DNA of 64,000 nt, taken from the NCBI GenBank assembly GCA_021772975.1, contig JAJFKY010000016.1, positions 248,001 to 312,000 on the forward strand, written 5' to 3'. Position numbers and translations under genes: made by a program. The stretch is from Gammaproteobacteria bacterium (lineage in GTDB: Bacteria > Pseudomonadota > Gammaproteobacteria > Xanthomonadales > Wenzhouxiangellaceae). This document shows positions 29,521 through 37,729 of the stretch, one piece after another; within the stretch, counting starts at the first letter, position 1; each line of letters starts with the position of its first letter. The notes beneath the pieces were generated by a model that did no database searches, was not told where the DNA came from, and saw only the letters and a list, made by a program, of their open reading frames with translations.

Positions 29521-32500
29521 TCATTCAGCGCCAGGACTGGACGGATTGGCCGGCGTGATGGTGCGCTGGGCCTGCGGAACCTCACGCAGTGCGGCATCCG
29601 GCAAGACATACGAACTGGACAGCAGTTTGTTCATCGGTTCCAGAATTTCCGGAAAATGAATCCCGGCCAGCAACTGCACGGAAAAGATCTCCTGCACCGC
29701 GCCTTCAAACTTAAGATAGCCCACAGTCTGACCGGTTTTGATATTCATGACCCATACGCCGCAGGTGCGCTCTTTCAAGCGCTTGGTAATCGGAATACCA
29801 CTGAAAATCGCGCTTTCTCGCACCTGGGAAAGGCCGATAAAGGCGTAATCGCCGGCAAAGTCGATACCGCGGGTAAAACCGGGCACCAGGCCTACCGTCT
29901 CCAGTTTGCCAGTCTCGATATCCACTGTGGCCAGGCTGCCGTTACCCGATTCCAGGACCCACAGTTTGCCCTGATACCAGCGTGGTGAATGCGGCATGGA
30001 CAGCCCCTGGCAGATAATTTCATTGCTGTCGATATCGATCAATACCCCCCCATCGGCCTTGCTGGCGCGCCAGCCCTGCGGAGTATCGGCGGTGCCCAGG
30101 GCAGTAACATATCTGGGTTTATCCTCTACCAGACACAGACCATTCAGGTGACAGCGGTCTTCCGGGGCCAGTGCGGAGATAAACTTCGGGCGCCAGCGCG
30201 GCACGAAGCTGTATTCAGGGTCCAGGCTGCACAGGCATGAAAAGCGGGTATTGATAAACCACAGGTCCTTGCCCGCCCAGCACATTTCGTGAATATCTAT
30301 ATCGCCGGTGACGTGGGTGTTACGGGGCAGGTAGCAGGCATCGTATTTGCCGATCGGTTCCAGCTTTTTGGCTACATTGGGCATGTTACGGAAAAACTGA
30401 ATCTGATGACTGGTGCCCACCGCCATACGGCCACGATCAGCGGCCATTCCCATCGGTTTATCAAACATCTGAAAATGGGTATTGAGTTTGCCATTATCCG
30501 GACGCGCAACGATGAGCCGGCCGGCCTGATAGGTGGTGACCAGCATCGAGAAATTGGCTTTTTCCAGCATATTGGGAATATTGGACGTGTGCACGCTGGC
30601 CAATGGCGCATTAGGATCAGGTTGCATGGGTCCGGGCTGTGCCCGCCGTGTTTGTGCAGTCGGGGCCGGCTGAAAGGTCCGATCCAGGGCTCTGGCATAC
30701 TCAGTGATGCGTTGCTGGGTTGCCTCGGTGGCAGGCAATACCCGTTTGAGCTCGGGTTCGTTTTTCTTCCACTTGTCCGGGTCGGGTTTGGTCAGGGTAT
30801 GCCGGGATAACGCCAGGCCCTGTTCCAGCGACTGATCCCAGGCCACACCGGCAAACTGGCACAGGCGTTTGACCTGCTGTTCGGGCGCGGCAATCAACTG
30901 CTCATAACTGACTGCACAGATTCGCTCGCTGGGAATCTGTTGCAACGCATCCAGCATCGCATTGTGTGCGCTGAGCCACTGTTGCGTGGCGATTTCCTCG
31001 ACCGCTTTTTTGTTCAACCGCCGCCATTCGGAAATCAACAGCAACGACCAGGCCAGCTCATGGTCCCAGCCGGGTAAATCGGGATAAGTGACAAATTTTC
31101 CGGAACGCCAAGCATCCATGATACTGCTGATATTCTCACGCGGCTGGCGATACAGATATATATATTGTGCGTCCGGGAAAACCTTGTTGAAGAACGGAAT
31201 GCGCAAGGCATTCTTGGGGGTTTTTTCCAACATCCGCACCGGTCGATTGTGCGCTTTGGCGGCATTGCCGTTGCGGTCATGCAGGCGCGCCAGAAAACTG
31301 GCGCGGATGGTCTGGATGGTTTCCGGATCGGCATCTTCGGCATGCAGACGATTGGATTCGAAATCGCGGTTTTCCGGGTTCAGCTTGTCAATACGCTCAA
31401 TCAGATAATGGCTTTCACCGCCAATCGTATAGAGTTCTGGTGACCTGGCCAGGGTTTCAAATAACAGGGTGCTACCGGAACGGGGAGCAGCAACCACAAT
31501 CAATGGGCGATCCAGTTTATTGACTCGGCGCTGCTGTGCGGCTGGCCCGCGGGCTTGGGCGCCAGCCGGCGTATTCAGCAAATCAGGGTTCAGTGAAGGC
31601 TCGATCATGCCCTGGCGAATCATGGAGATCGGGTCCATGCCGTTGGGCAGCATGACTTTTTCCTGATGCGGCTGGAGCGCCTGAAGCAGCTCCTGGCGGG
31701 TCTGATCGTACATTTTGAACCCCGCCGCCTGCATGCCAAAACGCGACCACAAAGTCCGCCACTGCTGACGGAAGCGGACGGTGGCCTGCTCAATGGCTTC
31801 CACATGCCTCGCCGGGGCAGGATCAGCATGCCGCATGTCTGCCAGGATGGGGGCCAGCACACTGTCCTGCTCCCAGGGTGACATCACCAAAGGCGCGTTG
31901 ACGGTTTCCGTGGCCAGGTTCAGTTGCTGATCAGGTTGATAGTCAATTTTCTGCGGTTCAATCCGTGCCGGGATATTGATATGCGGCTGTGCAGCCTGTT
32001 TGACCAGATCCCAAAATCGCGCCGAGCCGACCGTATCAGCCACCAGGTGGATACGGGTAAATTCACTCGGGTTCTCGACCTTATGTTGTTTCCAGGTATC
32101 AAAAATCCAACTCTCGCCTTCACCCATGTGCACCGCTTGATCGCCGCAATGAAAACGCACATCCGGATTGGTCATAATCGGCACGTGTACGCGCACTCGC
32201 TGATGCCAGTAATAATTGGCGTCCATATGTCGCTGTACATTGGCGCGATCGGCAATCCGCATTAGCCGGGTGCGTCCGAATATGGTTGCAAACGACGCCA
32301 GCACCTGTTGTAGATAGGGGCACTTTTTCAGATGCGGCGTGGGCAGCATCGGGCCTTTCAGTGCATCATCACGCGGGTTGCCGTTGGCGGCGATCAGCAG
32401 CAGCGCATCGTTGCCTTTAAACCCCTGTGGATGCGGCATCCAGTCGTCCGGACCAAATTGGGCGACTTCTGCTTGCAGGCGTTTGGCATCAAAGCGAAGC

Positions 32501-32532
32501 GGGAGTTGGTAAAACTCGGTGTCCAGTCTCAT
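29521..32532 (-). CDS. Asp/Asn beta-hydroxylase, sulfotransferase and TIGR03032-type three-domain fusion
   Basis: A 1003-residue protein without signal peptide or membrane helix. Residues 1-170 match aspartyl/asparaginyl beta-hydroxylases: HMD (His102, Asp104), RVHVPIMTNP, GEGESWIFDTWKQH (His150) and an Arg at 160. Residues about 340-610 are a PAPS-dependent sulfotransferase with the 5'-phosphosulfate loop APRSGSTLLFETLARS (349-364) and a 3'-phosphate site around YLYRQPRENISSIMDAW. Residues about 650-985 match TIGR03032, an uncharacterised family that looks propeller-like (MLVTTYQAGRLIVAR, HEMCWAGKDLWFINTRFSCL, GLSMPHSPRWYQGKLWVLESG). The order implies hydroxylation and sulfation of one substrate recognised by the third domain, which is inference. 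It lies 44 bases after a lipoprotein gene. Confidence 0.88.
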   Translation of the reverse strand: MRLDTEFYQLPLRFDAKRLQAEVAQFGPDDWMPHPQGFKGNDALLLIAANGNPRDDALKGPMLPTPHLKKCPYLQQVLASFATIFGRTRLMRIADRANVQRHMDANYYWHQRVRVHVPIMTNPDVRFHCGDQAVHMGEGESWIFDTWKQHKVENPSEFTRIHLVADTVGSARFWDLVKQAAQPHINIPARIEPQKIDYQPDQQLNLATETVNAPLVMSPWEQDSVLAPILADMRHADPAPARHVEAIEQATVRFRQQWRTLWSRFGMQAAGFKMYDQTRQELLQALQPHQEKVMLPNGMDPISMIRQGMIEPSLNPDLLNTPAGAQARGPAAQQRRVNKLDRPLIVVAAPRSGSTLLFETLARSPELYTIGGESHYLIERIDKLNPENRDFESNRLHAEDADPETIQTIRASFLARLHDRNGNAAKAHNRPVRMLEKTPKNALRIPFFNKVFPDAQYIYLYRQPRENISSIMDAWRSGKFVTYPDLPGWDHELAWSLLLISEWRRLNKKAVEEIATQQWLSAHNAMLDALQQIPSERICAVSYEQLIAAPEQQVKRLCQFAGVAWDQSLEQGLALSRHTLTKPDPDKWKKNEPELKRVLPATEATQQRITEYARALDRTFQPAPTAQTRRAQPGPMQPDPNAPLASVHTSNIPNMLEKANFSMLVTTYQAGRLIVARPDNGKLNTHFQMFDKPMGMAADRGRMAVGTSHQIQFFRNMPNVAKKLEPIGKYDACYLPRNTHVTGDIDIHEMCWAGKDLWFINTRFSCLCSLDPEYSFVPRWRPKFISALAPEDRCHLNGLCLVEDKPRYVTALGTADTPQGWRASKADGGVLIDIDSNEIICQGLSMPHSPRWYQGKLWVLESGNGSLATVDIETGKLETVGLVPGFTRGIDFAGDYAFIGLSQVRESAIFSGIPITKRLKERTCGVWVMNIKTGQTVGYLKFEGAVQEIFSVQLLAGIHFPEILEPMNKLLSSSYVLPDAALREVPQAQRTITPANPSSPGAE

Positions 32533-32577
32533 CGTTCGGGGTTTCCGTGCTGGCTGATGGGTAGTGATCAGCCGTTA

Positions 32578-33360
32578 TTAATTGTCATTATTCTGGTTGG
32601 CCTGTCTTTGCTGGCGGCGCTGTTGACGCAGTTGCTGACGTTGTTCCGGCGTGATTTCAGCTTTGACGATGGCTTTATCGAGTTCAAAATCCATCCATTC
32701 CAGGCTGGCAATTTCACCACCCTGTGCGGCCAGTTGCCGTAGTTGCTCCGCTGTCAGCGCCTCCAGCATATCCACAGTGGCGGCATGGCGTGCCTTTAGC
32801 CAGCGTTGCTCCAGTTCAGCGATATCATTCAGATTGTTTTCAAGTTGAGTAACGCTGCCGGCCTGTAATGCCAGCCGATTGGCCTCGTGCAGCGTTGACA
32901 GCTGCTGGGCCAGTTGCTTTTGTTCATCCAGCAATTGCTGCAGGCGACCGTCCAGGCTGGCGATTTGATCAGCTTCCAGATTCAGTGATTTATTGCCACT
33001 TTTTTTATTCCACCAGGATTTATTGGTCAGGCGTTGGATACGCTTTTGTTCACGCTGCGCGGCTTTTTCCGCTGGGGTTTTTGCTGGTTTGTCGGTCGGC
33101 TCAGCATCACGGCGAGCCTGACGGGCAGCTTCACGCTCGGCCTGGGCTGCCTGACGCCTGGCCTGGTTGGCTGCTTTGACTGCCGGATCGACCTCCGGCC
33201 GTGGCGGCCGTACAGGTTGTTGAGTTACCGTTGATTCAGCCACGGCAGCTTGATTTTCAGGTTCTGCCTCAGGTTGAGTATCTGTCGGTGAATCGCAGGC
33301 GGCTAATTGCAGCAACAGCAATAAAGCCGCGATGCGGATGCAGGCGTTCTGATTCGACAT
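32578..33360 (-). CDS. Lipoprotein with Ala/Arg-rich and coiled-coil regions
   Basis: A 260-residue exported protein of unknown family. The signal peptide ends in a lipobox (LLLLLQLAACDSP), giving Cys22 as the lipidated residue. Residues about 25-60 are Pro/Glu/Gln-rich, about 60-110 alternate Ala with Arg, Lys and Glu, and the rest is a long amphipathic helix region (LDGRLQQLLDEQKQLAQQLSTLHEANRLALQ) with an LTAEQLRQL and an ITPEQRQQLRQQ motif. The latter recall the LTxxQ motifs of Spy/CpxP-type periplasmic proteins, but overall similarity is weak. It lies between the PAPS synthase gene and the sulfotransferase fusion on the same strand and could be a structural or substrate component. Confidence 0.65.
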   Translation of the reverse strand: MSNQNACIRIAALLLLLQLAACDSPTDTQPEAEPENQAAVAESTVTQQPVRPPRPEVDPAVKAANQARRQAAQAEREAARQARRDAEPTDKPAKTPAEKAAQREQKRIQRLTNKSWWNKKSGNKSLNLEADQIASLDGRLQQLLDEQKQLAQQLSTLHEANRLALQAGSVTQLENNLNDIAELEQRWLKARHAATVDMLEALTAEQLRQLAAQGGEIASLEWMDFELDKAIVKAEITPEQRQQLRQQRRQQRQANQNNDN

Positions 33361-33696
33361 TGATCTGACTCAGTTGATTAATGGCGCGATTATGCCGTTA
33401 TTTGAACGAACATGCAGCTATCGAGTTGTTCGCGACCAGCCTTGGGCGTCTCAGCGACCAGATACCGCAATGGTCGCGGCCGGGTCCGCTGCTACGGTGT
33501 TGATGTGATTACCGCTGTATCGTCGAACCCCATGCACTCCGGCTCGACCAAAATCTTCTGTACCGATTCTTCCGCGCTGATGCAAACCAGCAAAGATTCC
33601 TGTAGGAGCGGACCTGGCCGCGAGCGGCATTGAAAATCTCAGCGACCAAATACCGGAATGGTCGGGTCCGGGTCCGCTGCTACGGTGTTGATATAA
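33361..33696. repeat. Spacer with direct duplication and three REP family 1 units
   Basis: A 130-bp segment (33451-33580) is repeated at 33639-33770 with about nine in ten bases alike by eye. The second copy is the genuine 3' end of the sat/cysC gene plus its flank. REP-type units sit at 33472-33495, 33602-33624 (opposite orientation) and 33660-33683. No complete gene is present. Confidence 0.7.
33509..33580 (-). pseudogene. Duplicated 3' end fragment of the sat/cysC gene
   Basis: The minus strand reads SAEESVQKILVEPECMG, against SPEESVQKILIELECMG in the intact gene next door, and then diverges (FDDTAVITSTP, stop) from the authentic LLAIQR ending. It lacks a start and the rest of the gene, so it is a non-functional copy made together with the REP-bearing flank. 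Confidence 0.7.
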
Positions 33697-35430
33697 TTAC
33701 CGCTGTATTGCCAATAACCCCATGCACTCCAGCTCAATCAAAATCTTCTGTACCGATTCTTCCGGACTGAGTGATTGGGTATCCAGTTCCAGTTCAGGGT
33801 TTTCGGGTGCCTCGTACGGGTCGGAGATGCCGGTGAACTCCTTGATTTCACCGCGTCGCGCTTTGGCATACAGGCCCTTGCGGTCACGCTGTTCACATAC
33901 TTCCAGGGAAGTGGATACGTGAATTTCCAGAAAGCCGCCCAATGATTCGATCATGTCGCGAACCTGCTGGCGGGTGTGGCTGTAGGGTGCGATCGGGGCG
34001 CAGATCGCGACGCCACCGTTTTTGGTGATTTCCGAGGCCACGTAGCCAATCCGGAGAACATTAATATCCCGGTGCTCACGTGAAAAACCCAGTTCGCTGG
34101 ATAGATGCGTGCGCACGATATCACCGTCCAGCAGCGTCACCGGACGGTTACCGATTTCACGCAGCTTGATCATCAGCGCGTTGGCTATGGTGGATTTGCC
34201 GGCGCCGGACAGGCCGGTGAAAAAGATGGTAAAACCCTGACGGGCGCGTGGCGGATAGCTTTTCTGCAGTTCCTCGACCACTTCCGGAAAAGTAAACCAG
34301 TCGGGAATATCCAGTCCTTCATATAGACGGCGGCGCAGTTCGGTGCCGGACAGATTCAGCACTTTTTCACCTTCGCGGACTTCATCAGCGGCCACATATT
34401 CAGCCCGGTCCTGCACAAACACCATCATTTTAAAGGGCACCATTTCAATGCCGATCTCCTGCTGGTGCTCGCGCAACAGGGCCTGGGCGGCGAACGGATC
34501 ATAAAACGGCTGGCCCTGGCTGTCATTGCCGGGCCCGGCGTGGTCACGGCCGACAATCATGTGCGTACAGCCATAATTGCGGCGGATAATGGCGTGCCAG
34601 AGTGCTTCGCGTGGACCGCCCATGCGCATCGCCAATGGCAGCAGGCTTAGCTGGGTGGTGTCATCGGGGTAGCGTTGCAGGACTTTTTCATAGCAGCGCA
34701 CGCGGGTCAGATAGTCCACATCCCCAGGCTTGGTCATGCCCACCACCGGATGTATCAGCAGATTGGCTTCCGCCTGTTTGGCGGCGCTGAACGTCAGTTC
34801 CTGATGTGCGCGGTGCATCGGGTTGCGGGTCTGGAACGCGACAATCCGGCGCCAGCCCAGTTGTTTGAACAGTGCCTGCAGGCTGGCGGGGGTGTGACGC
34901 AGATGACGGCAATCATAATGATGCGGCAACTGCAGACCCCGCAGTTTGCCACCCAGGTACACCGGGCCGGTCTCGTTGAGCAGGTAATTAACGGCAGGGT
35001 GTTTGTGGTCATTGGTACCGAATACCTGTTCCGCCTCACGCTGCAGATCCGGTTGCCATTTTGATTCGATGCTCAACACCGCCAGTGCCAGACCTTCGCT
35101 GTCACGCAGGGTCAGCTGATCGCCGACGCCAAGCTCTGCAGCGAATTGTTCGCTCACGTCCAGCACCACCGGTATCGGCCACAGTGTGCCATCGGCCAGC
35201 CGCATATCCGCGCAGACACTGGCATAGTCCTGCTCGGTCATAAACCCCCGCAAGGGTGAAAACCCGCCGTTCAGCAGCAGTTCCAGATCACATAGATGCC
35301 GCTCACTCAGGGTCAGTGAGGGCAGGCTTCCGGCCAGCTCTTTCAGGTTCTGGTGTTCAGTGGGTGGCGCTAGTAAGTCCACCAGATGGCCGCCATGGGC
35401 GCTTAGCCGGTTATTGGGTTTGCTAGTCAC
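33697..35430 (-). CDS. sat/cysC: Bifunctional ATP sulfurylase / APS kinase (PAPS synthesis)
   Basis: A 577-residue enzyme that makes 3'-phosphoadenosine 5'-phosphosulfate from ATP and sulfate. Residues about 1-385 are an ATP sulfurylase: the QTRNPMHRAHQEL motif (a QxRNPxHxxH type) and GRDHAGPGN are intact. Residues about 400-577 are an APS kinase with the P-loop GLSGAGKST and DGDIVRTHLSSELGFS. I start it at the GTG (35428-35430), which has AGGACA upstream and gives VTSKPNNRLSAHGG. The longer ATG frame adds 59 unlikely residues that run into the neighbouring promoter region. PAPS can feed sulfate reduction or sulfotransferases. The sulfotransferase fusion downstream on the same strand suggests the latter here. 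Confidence 0.92.
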   Translation of the reverse strand: MTSKPNNRLSAHGGHLVDLLAPPTEHQNLKELAGSLPSLTLSERHLCDLELLLNGGFSPLRGFMTEQDYASVCADMRLADGTLWPIPVVLDVSEQFAAELGVGDQLTLRDSEGLALAVLSIESKWQPDLQREAEQVFGTNDHKHPAVNYLLNETGPVYLGGKLRGLQLPHHYDCRHLRHTPASLQALFKQLGWRRIVAFQTRNPMHRAHQELTFSAAKQAEANLLIHPVVGMTKPGDVDYLTRVRCYEKVLQRYPDDTTQLSLLPLAMRMGGPREALWHAIIRRNYGCTHMIVGRDHAGPGNDSQGQPFYDPFAAQALLREHQQEIGIEMVPFKMMVFVQDRAEYVAADEVREGEKVLNLSGTELRRRLYEGLDIPDWFTFPEVVEELQKSYPPRARQGFTIFFTGLSGAGKSTIANALMIKLREIGNRPVTLLDGDIVRTHLSSELGFSREHRDINVLRIGYVASEITKNGGVAICAPIAPYSHTRQQVRDMIESLGGFLEIHVSTSLEVCEQRDRKGLYAKARRGEIKEFTGISDPYEAPENPELELDTQSLSPEESVQKILIELECMGLLAIQR

Positions 35431-35527
35431 AGTATTGTCCTGTTGGCTGTTGTTGGTTGCCTGCTGCAGCAAGTATGCACAGGAGGTGGCGTAGTATAGC
35501 CAGAATTCAAGCCGGCTTATCCGAATG

Positions 35528-35558
35528 TTCACCCAATATTGCTCATCTTGGTTATAAT
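35528..35558 (+). promoter_or_regulatory. Candidate promoter of the FKBP gene
   Basis: A perfect TATAAT at 35553-35558 has a poor -35 (TTCACC, 35528-35533) at a 19-base distance. This is within the region between the divergent sat/cysC and FKBP genes. The -10 is convincing, but the -35 is only a guess. Confidence 0.4.
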
Positions 35559-35636
35559 GAAAGGTTATTGAGATATGTCTGGAACCCTGCGCGGATCCAC
35601 CAGTCACAGCCTGATAATTACAACTCGGAGTTCTTT

Positions 35637-36359
35637 ATGTACCCCAACAAAATGTTAAATGCCGGTTTTGCCGGTATGTTCTTAGTTGCGTCTGCCGCTA
35701 GCGTGTCCAACGCTCAGGCACAGACCTCACTGGATACGGATGCCCAGAAGCTGGGTTACACCATTGGCATGGATATCGGTAATTCCTTGAAACAGCAGGG
35801 TGGCGAAATCGACCTGGATGCCATGTACGCTGCAGTCAAAGATGTTTACGAAGGTAAAGAAACCTTACTGACTGCCGAAGAAGCAGCCGCTATCCGGCAG
35901 GATTTTCTGAACAAGCGCCGTGAAGCCGCTGCCTCCGAGCGTGAGCAGCAGGCAGTCGAAAACAAGACTGAAGGGGAAGCGTTTCTGGCGGAAAATGCCA
36001 ATAAAGCGGGCGTGATGGTAACCGACAGCGGCCTGCAGTATGAAGTGGTCAACGCCGGTGACGGCCCGACCCCGGAGGCCACTGATCGCGTAACCGTGCA
36101 TTACCGCGGCACGTTGTTGAATGGCACTGAATTTGACAGTTCCTACAAGCGCGGTGAACCTGCGACTTTTGGTCTGAATCAGGTTATTCCCGGTTGGACC
36201 GAGGGTGTGCAGTTAATGCCGGTAGGCAGCACCTATAAGTTCTATATTCCCAGTGAACTGGCATACGGTGAAAACGGTGGCGGTCAGGTTATTGGCCCGA
36301 ATGCCACGCTGATTTTTGAAGTTGAACTGATCTCCATCGACGCTCAGGCCACACAATAA
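35637..36359 (+). CDS. Periplasmic FKBP-type peptidyl-prolyl isomerase
   Basis: A 240-residue chaperone-isomerase. The ATG at 35637 has CGGAG seven bases upstream and is followed by a signal peptide (MYPNKMLNAGFAGMFLVASAASVSNAQAQ). Residues about 30-125 are the helical dimerisation domain of the FkpA/FklB/Mip type (QKLGYTIGMDIGNSLKQQG). Residues about 145-238 are the FKBP domain with VTVHYRGTLLNGTEFDSSYKRG, FGLNQVIPGWTEGVQLMPVGS and IPSELAYGENG, with active-site aromatics in place. A TATAAT box (35553-35558) lies 78 bases upstream. The gene is divergent from sat/cysC. Confidence 0.92.
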   Translation: MYPNKMLNAGFAGMFLVASAASVSNAQAQTSLDTDAQKLGYTIGMDIGNSLKQQGGEIDLDAMYAAVKDVYEGKETLLTAEEAAAIRQDFLNKRREAAASEREQQAVENKTEGEAFLAENANKAGVMVTDSGLQYEVVNAGDGPTPEATDRVTVHYRGTLLNGTEFDSSYKRGEPATFGLNQVIPGWTEGVQLMPVGSTYKFYIPSELAYGENGGGQVIGPNATLIFEVELISIDAQATQ

Positions 36360-36369
36360 TCCTACAACC

Positions 36370-36394
36370 TGCCGGCCCGGATTGTCCGGGCCGG
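36370..36394. terminator. GC-rich hairpin after the FKBP gene
   Basis: CCGGCCCGGA and TCCGGGCCGG form a perfect 10-bp stem around TTG, 10 bases or so after the FKBP stop codon. No T-run follows on the plus strand, so termination may be weak or the hairpin may only protect the mRNA end before the next gene. Confidence 0.45.
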
Positions 36395-36413
36395 TCATCA
36401 CCACACGAAGATT

Positions 36414-37046
36414 ATGGGTTCTCTCCAAGATCAATTACTTAAAGCGGGGCTTATTGACCAGGATCGCCTGGCCCAGGCCGAGCAGGATAAGCAGGCACGC
36501 CGTCAGCAGCGTCGGCCGGGCAAACCGGGCTCCGGCGGTCATGCGGGCAAATCCGGACCCAAGACGGCTAAGAAATTCACTCGCAAAGCCGAGCATCAGA
36601 AGACCGATAAGAAGCATCGCTCAGACAGTGATCTGGCAGCCGCTTACCGGGCCAAGGCCAATGCTGAAAAACGCGACAAGGAATTTCAGAAGCAGAAAAA
36701 AATAGCCGAGCAGGAAGCCCGTCGGCTACGTAATCTGCAATTGGATAAAATTGTTGAGGGCAAGCTGCTAAACGACGAGAGCGCCGAGCTGCCGCGCTAC
36801 TTCAATTATATGGGCAAGGTCCGGCGTATCCTGGTGACCGAAGCGCAGCTCAAAGCCATTAACGCCGGTGAGTTGGGTATCGCGGTATTGCGCAGCCGGC
36901 CGGTGTTGCTGGACCAGCCGACCCATCAGGAGTATGCGGCACTGGCCCCTGATTTAATCCCGGATATCGGTGGCGAAGAACCCAGCGGCGATGCTTGGGA
37001 CGATCAGTACAAGGGCTTTGAAGTACCGGATGATTTGCGCTGGTGA
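36414..37046 (+). CDS. DUF2058 family protein
   Basis: A 210-residue, highly charged soluble protein of the DUF2058 (YaiL-type) family. It begins SLQDQLLKAGLIDQDRLAQAEQDK, continues with a Lys/Arg/Gln-rich helical stretch and ends with the conserved C-terminal part FNYMGKVRRILVTEAQLKAINAGELGIAVL and the closing DDQYKGFEVPDDLRW. Function unknown. In related bacteria it is a nucleoprotein-like housekeeping gene. It lies 54 bases downstream of the FKBP gene, separated by the hairpin. Confidence 0.88.
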   Translation: MGSLQDQLLKAGLIDQDRLAQAEQDKQARRQQRRPGKPGSGGHAGKSGPKTAKKFTRKAEHQKTDKKHRSDSDLAAAYRAKANAEKRDKEFQKQKKIAEQEARRLRNLQLDKIVEGKLLNDESAELPRYFNYMGKVRRILVTEAQLKAINAGELGIAVLRSRPVLLDQPTHQEYAALAPDLIPDIGGEEPSGDAWDDQYKGFEVPDDLRW

Positions 37047-37131
37047 TTAATCCCGTACGGCATACAATATCCGGGCTGGCGCCGCATAATTTCGAACCTT
37101 ATTGTTGACTGCTGATCGCTGTTGAATACTG

Positions 37132-37593
37132 TCACAGCGGTATTCTGGTCGAGGTTTTAATCTCCCGTAAGCACAAACTGGAATGGATCGCATCCACGCC
37201 GGGCAGCTTGCGGATGGTGTTGAGCGTCAATTCGCCGTAGGATTCCAAATCCTCAGCCAGCACATGCAGCAGATAATCCGCTGATCCCGTGACGTTATAA
37301 CAGGCCATAATGTGGGGCAGGGTCTGGATAGCGTCTTCAAATTCGCGCGCCAGTTCTATGCGGTGGCTGGCAAATTTCACCTGGATAAAGGCAATCACGC
37401 CGAAGCCCAACAGTTTGGGGTTGAGCATGGCCTGATAGCGCGTGATGTATCCGGATTCTTCCAGTTTTTTGACCCGCCGCCAGCAGGGGGCTTCACTCAG
37501 ACAGACCTGTTCAGCAAGCTGGCTGTTGGCCATTCGGCCGTCTTCCTGGAGCAGTTTAAGCAGGGCTTTATCGATGGTGTCCAAATCAGACAT
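37132..37593 (-). CDS. Lrp/AsnC family transcription regulator
   Basis: A 153-residue regulator. Residues about 3-60 are the AsnC-type winged helix (LDTIDKALLKLLQEDGRMANSQLAEQVCLSEAPCWRRVKKLEESGYI) and about 68-150 the RAM ligand-binding domain (LPHIMACYNVTGSADYLLHVLAEDLESY). I start it at 37593, the ATG directly before SDLDTIDKAL, because the longer frame adds 34 residues of non-conserved sequence. It is divergent from methionine gamma-lyase with 136 bases between. An amino acid sensing role over that gene is the likely one, as is common for this arrangement. Confidence 0.9.
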   Translation of the reverse strand: MSDLDTIDKALLKLLQEDGRMANSQLAEQVCLSEAPCWRRVKKLEESGYITRYQAMLNPKLLGFGVIAFIQVKFASHRIELAREFEDAIQTLPHIMACYNVTGSADYLLHVLAEDLESYGELTLNTIRKLPGVDAIHSSLCLREIKTSTRIPL

Positions 37594-37665
37594 GGCAATA
37601 ATCTTCTTTAATATATTAAAAATAAGAAATTTACTTGCTAAGAATTGCACAATTAAACATTCATT

Positions 37666-37680
37666 GGCAAGGTAATTGCC
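37666..37680. promoter_or_regulatory. Inverted repeat GGCAA-N5-TTGCC in the lrp-mgl divergent region
   Basis: Perfect 5-bp arms around GGTAA, centred about 57 bases before the methionine gamma-lyase ATG, in an otherwise AT-rich stretch. Its place between a Lrp-type gene and its presumed target suggests a binding site. A consensus Lrp box cannot be claimed. Confidence 0.35.
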
Positions 37681-37729
37681 GGATTTGTGGCGCACAATAA
37701 AAGCTCAATATCAACCGGAGTGGGTGGTT

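Noticed and set aside
29521-32532. A frameshift artefact joining separate hydroxylase and sulfotransferase genes
   Set aside because: The linkers between domains are long and continuous, all three domains are complete, and no internal ribosome binding site precedes the second or third. A natural fusion is the simplest reading.
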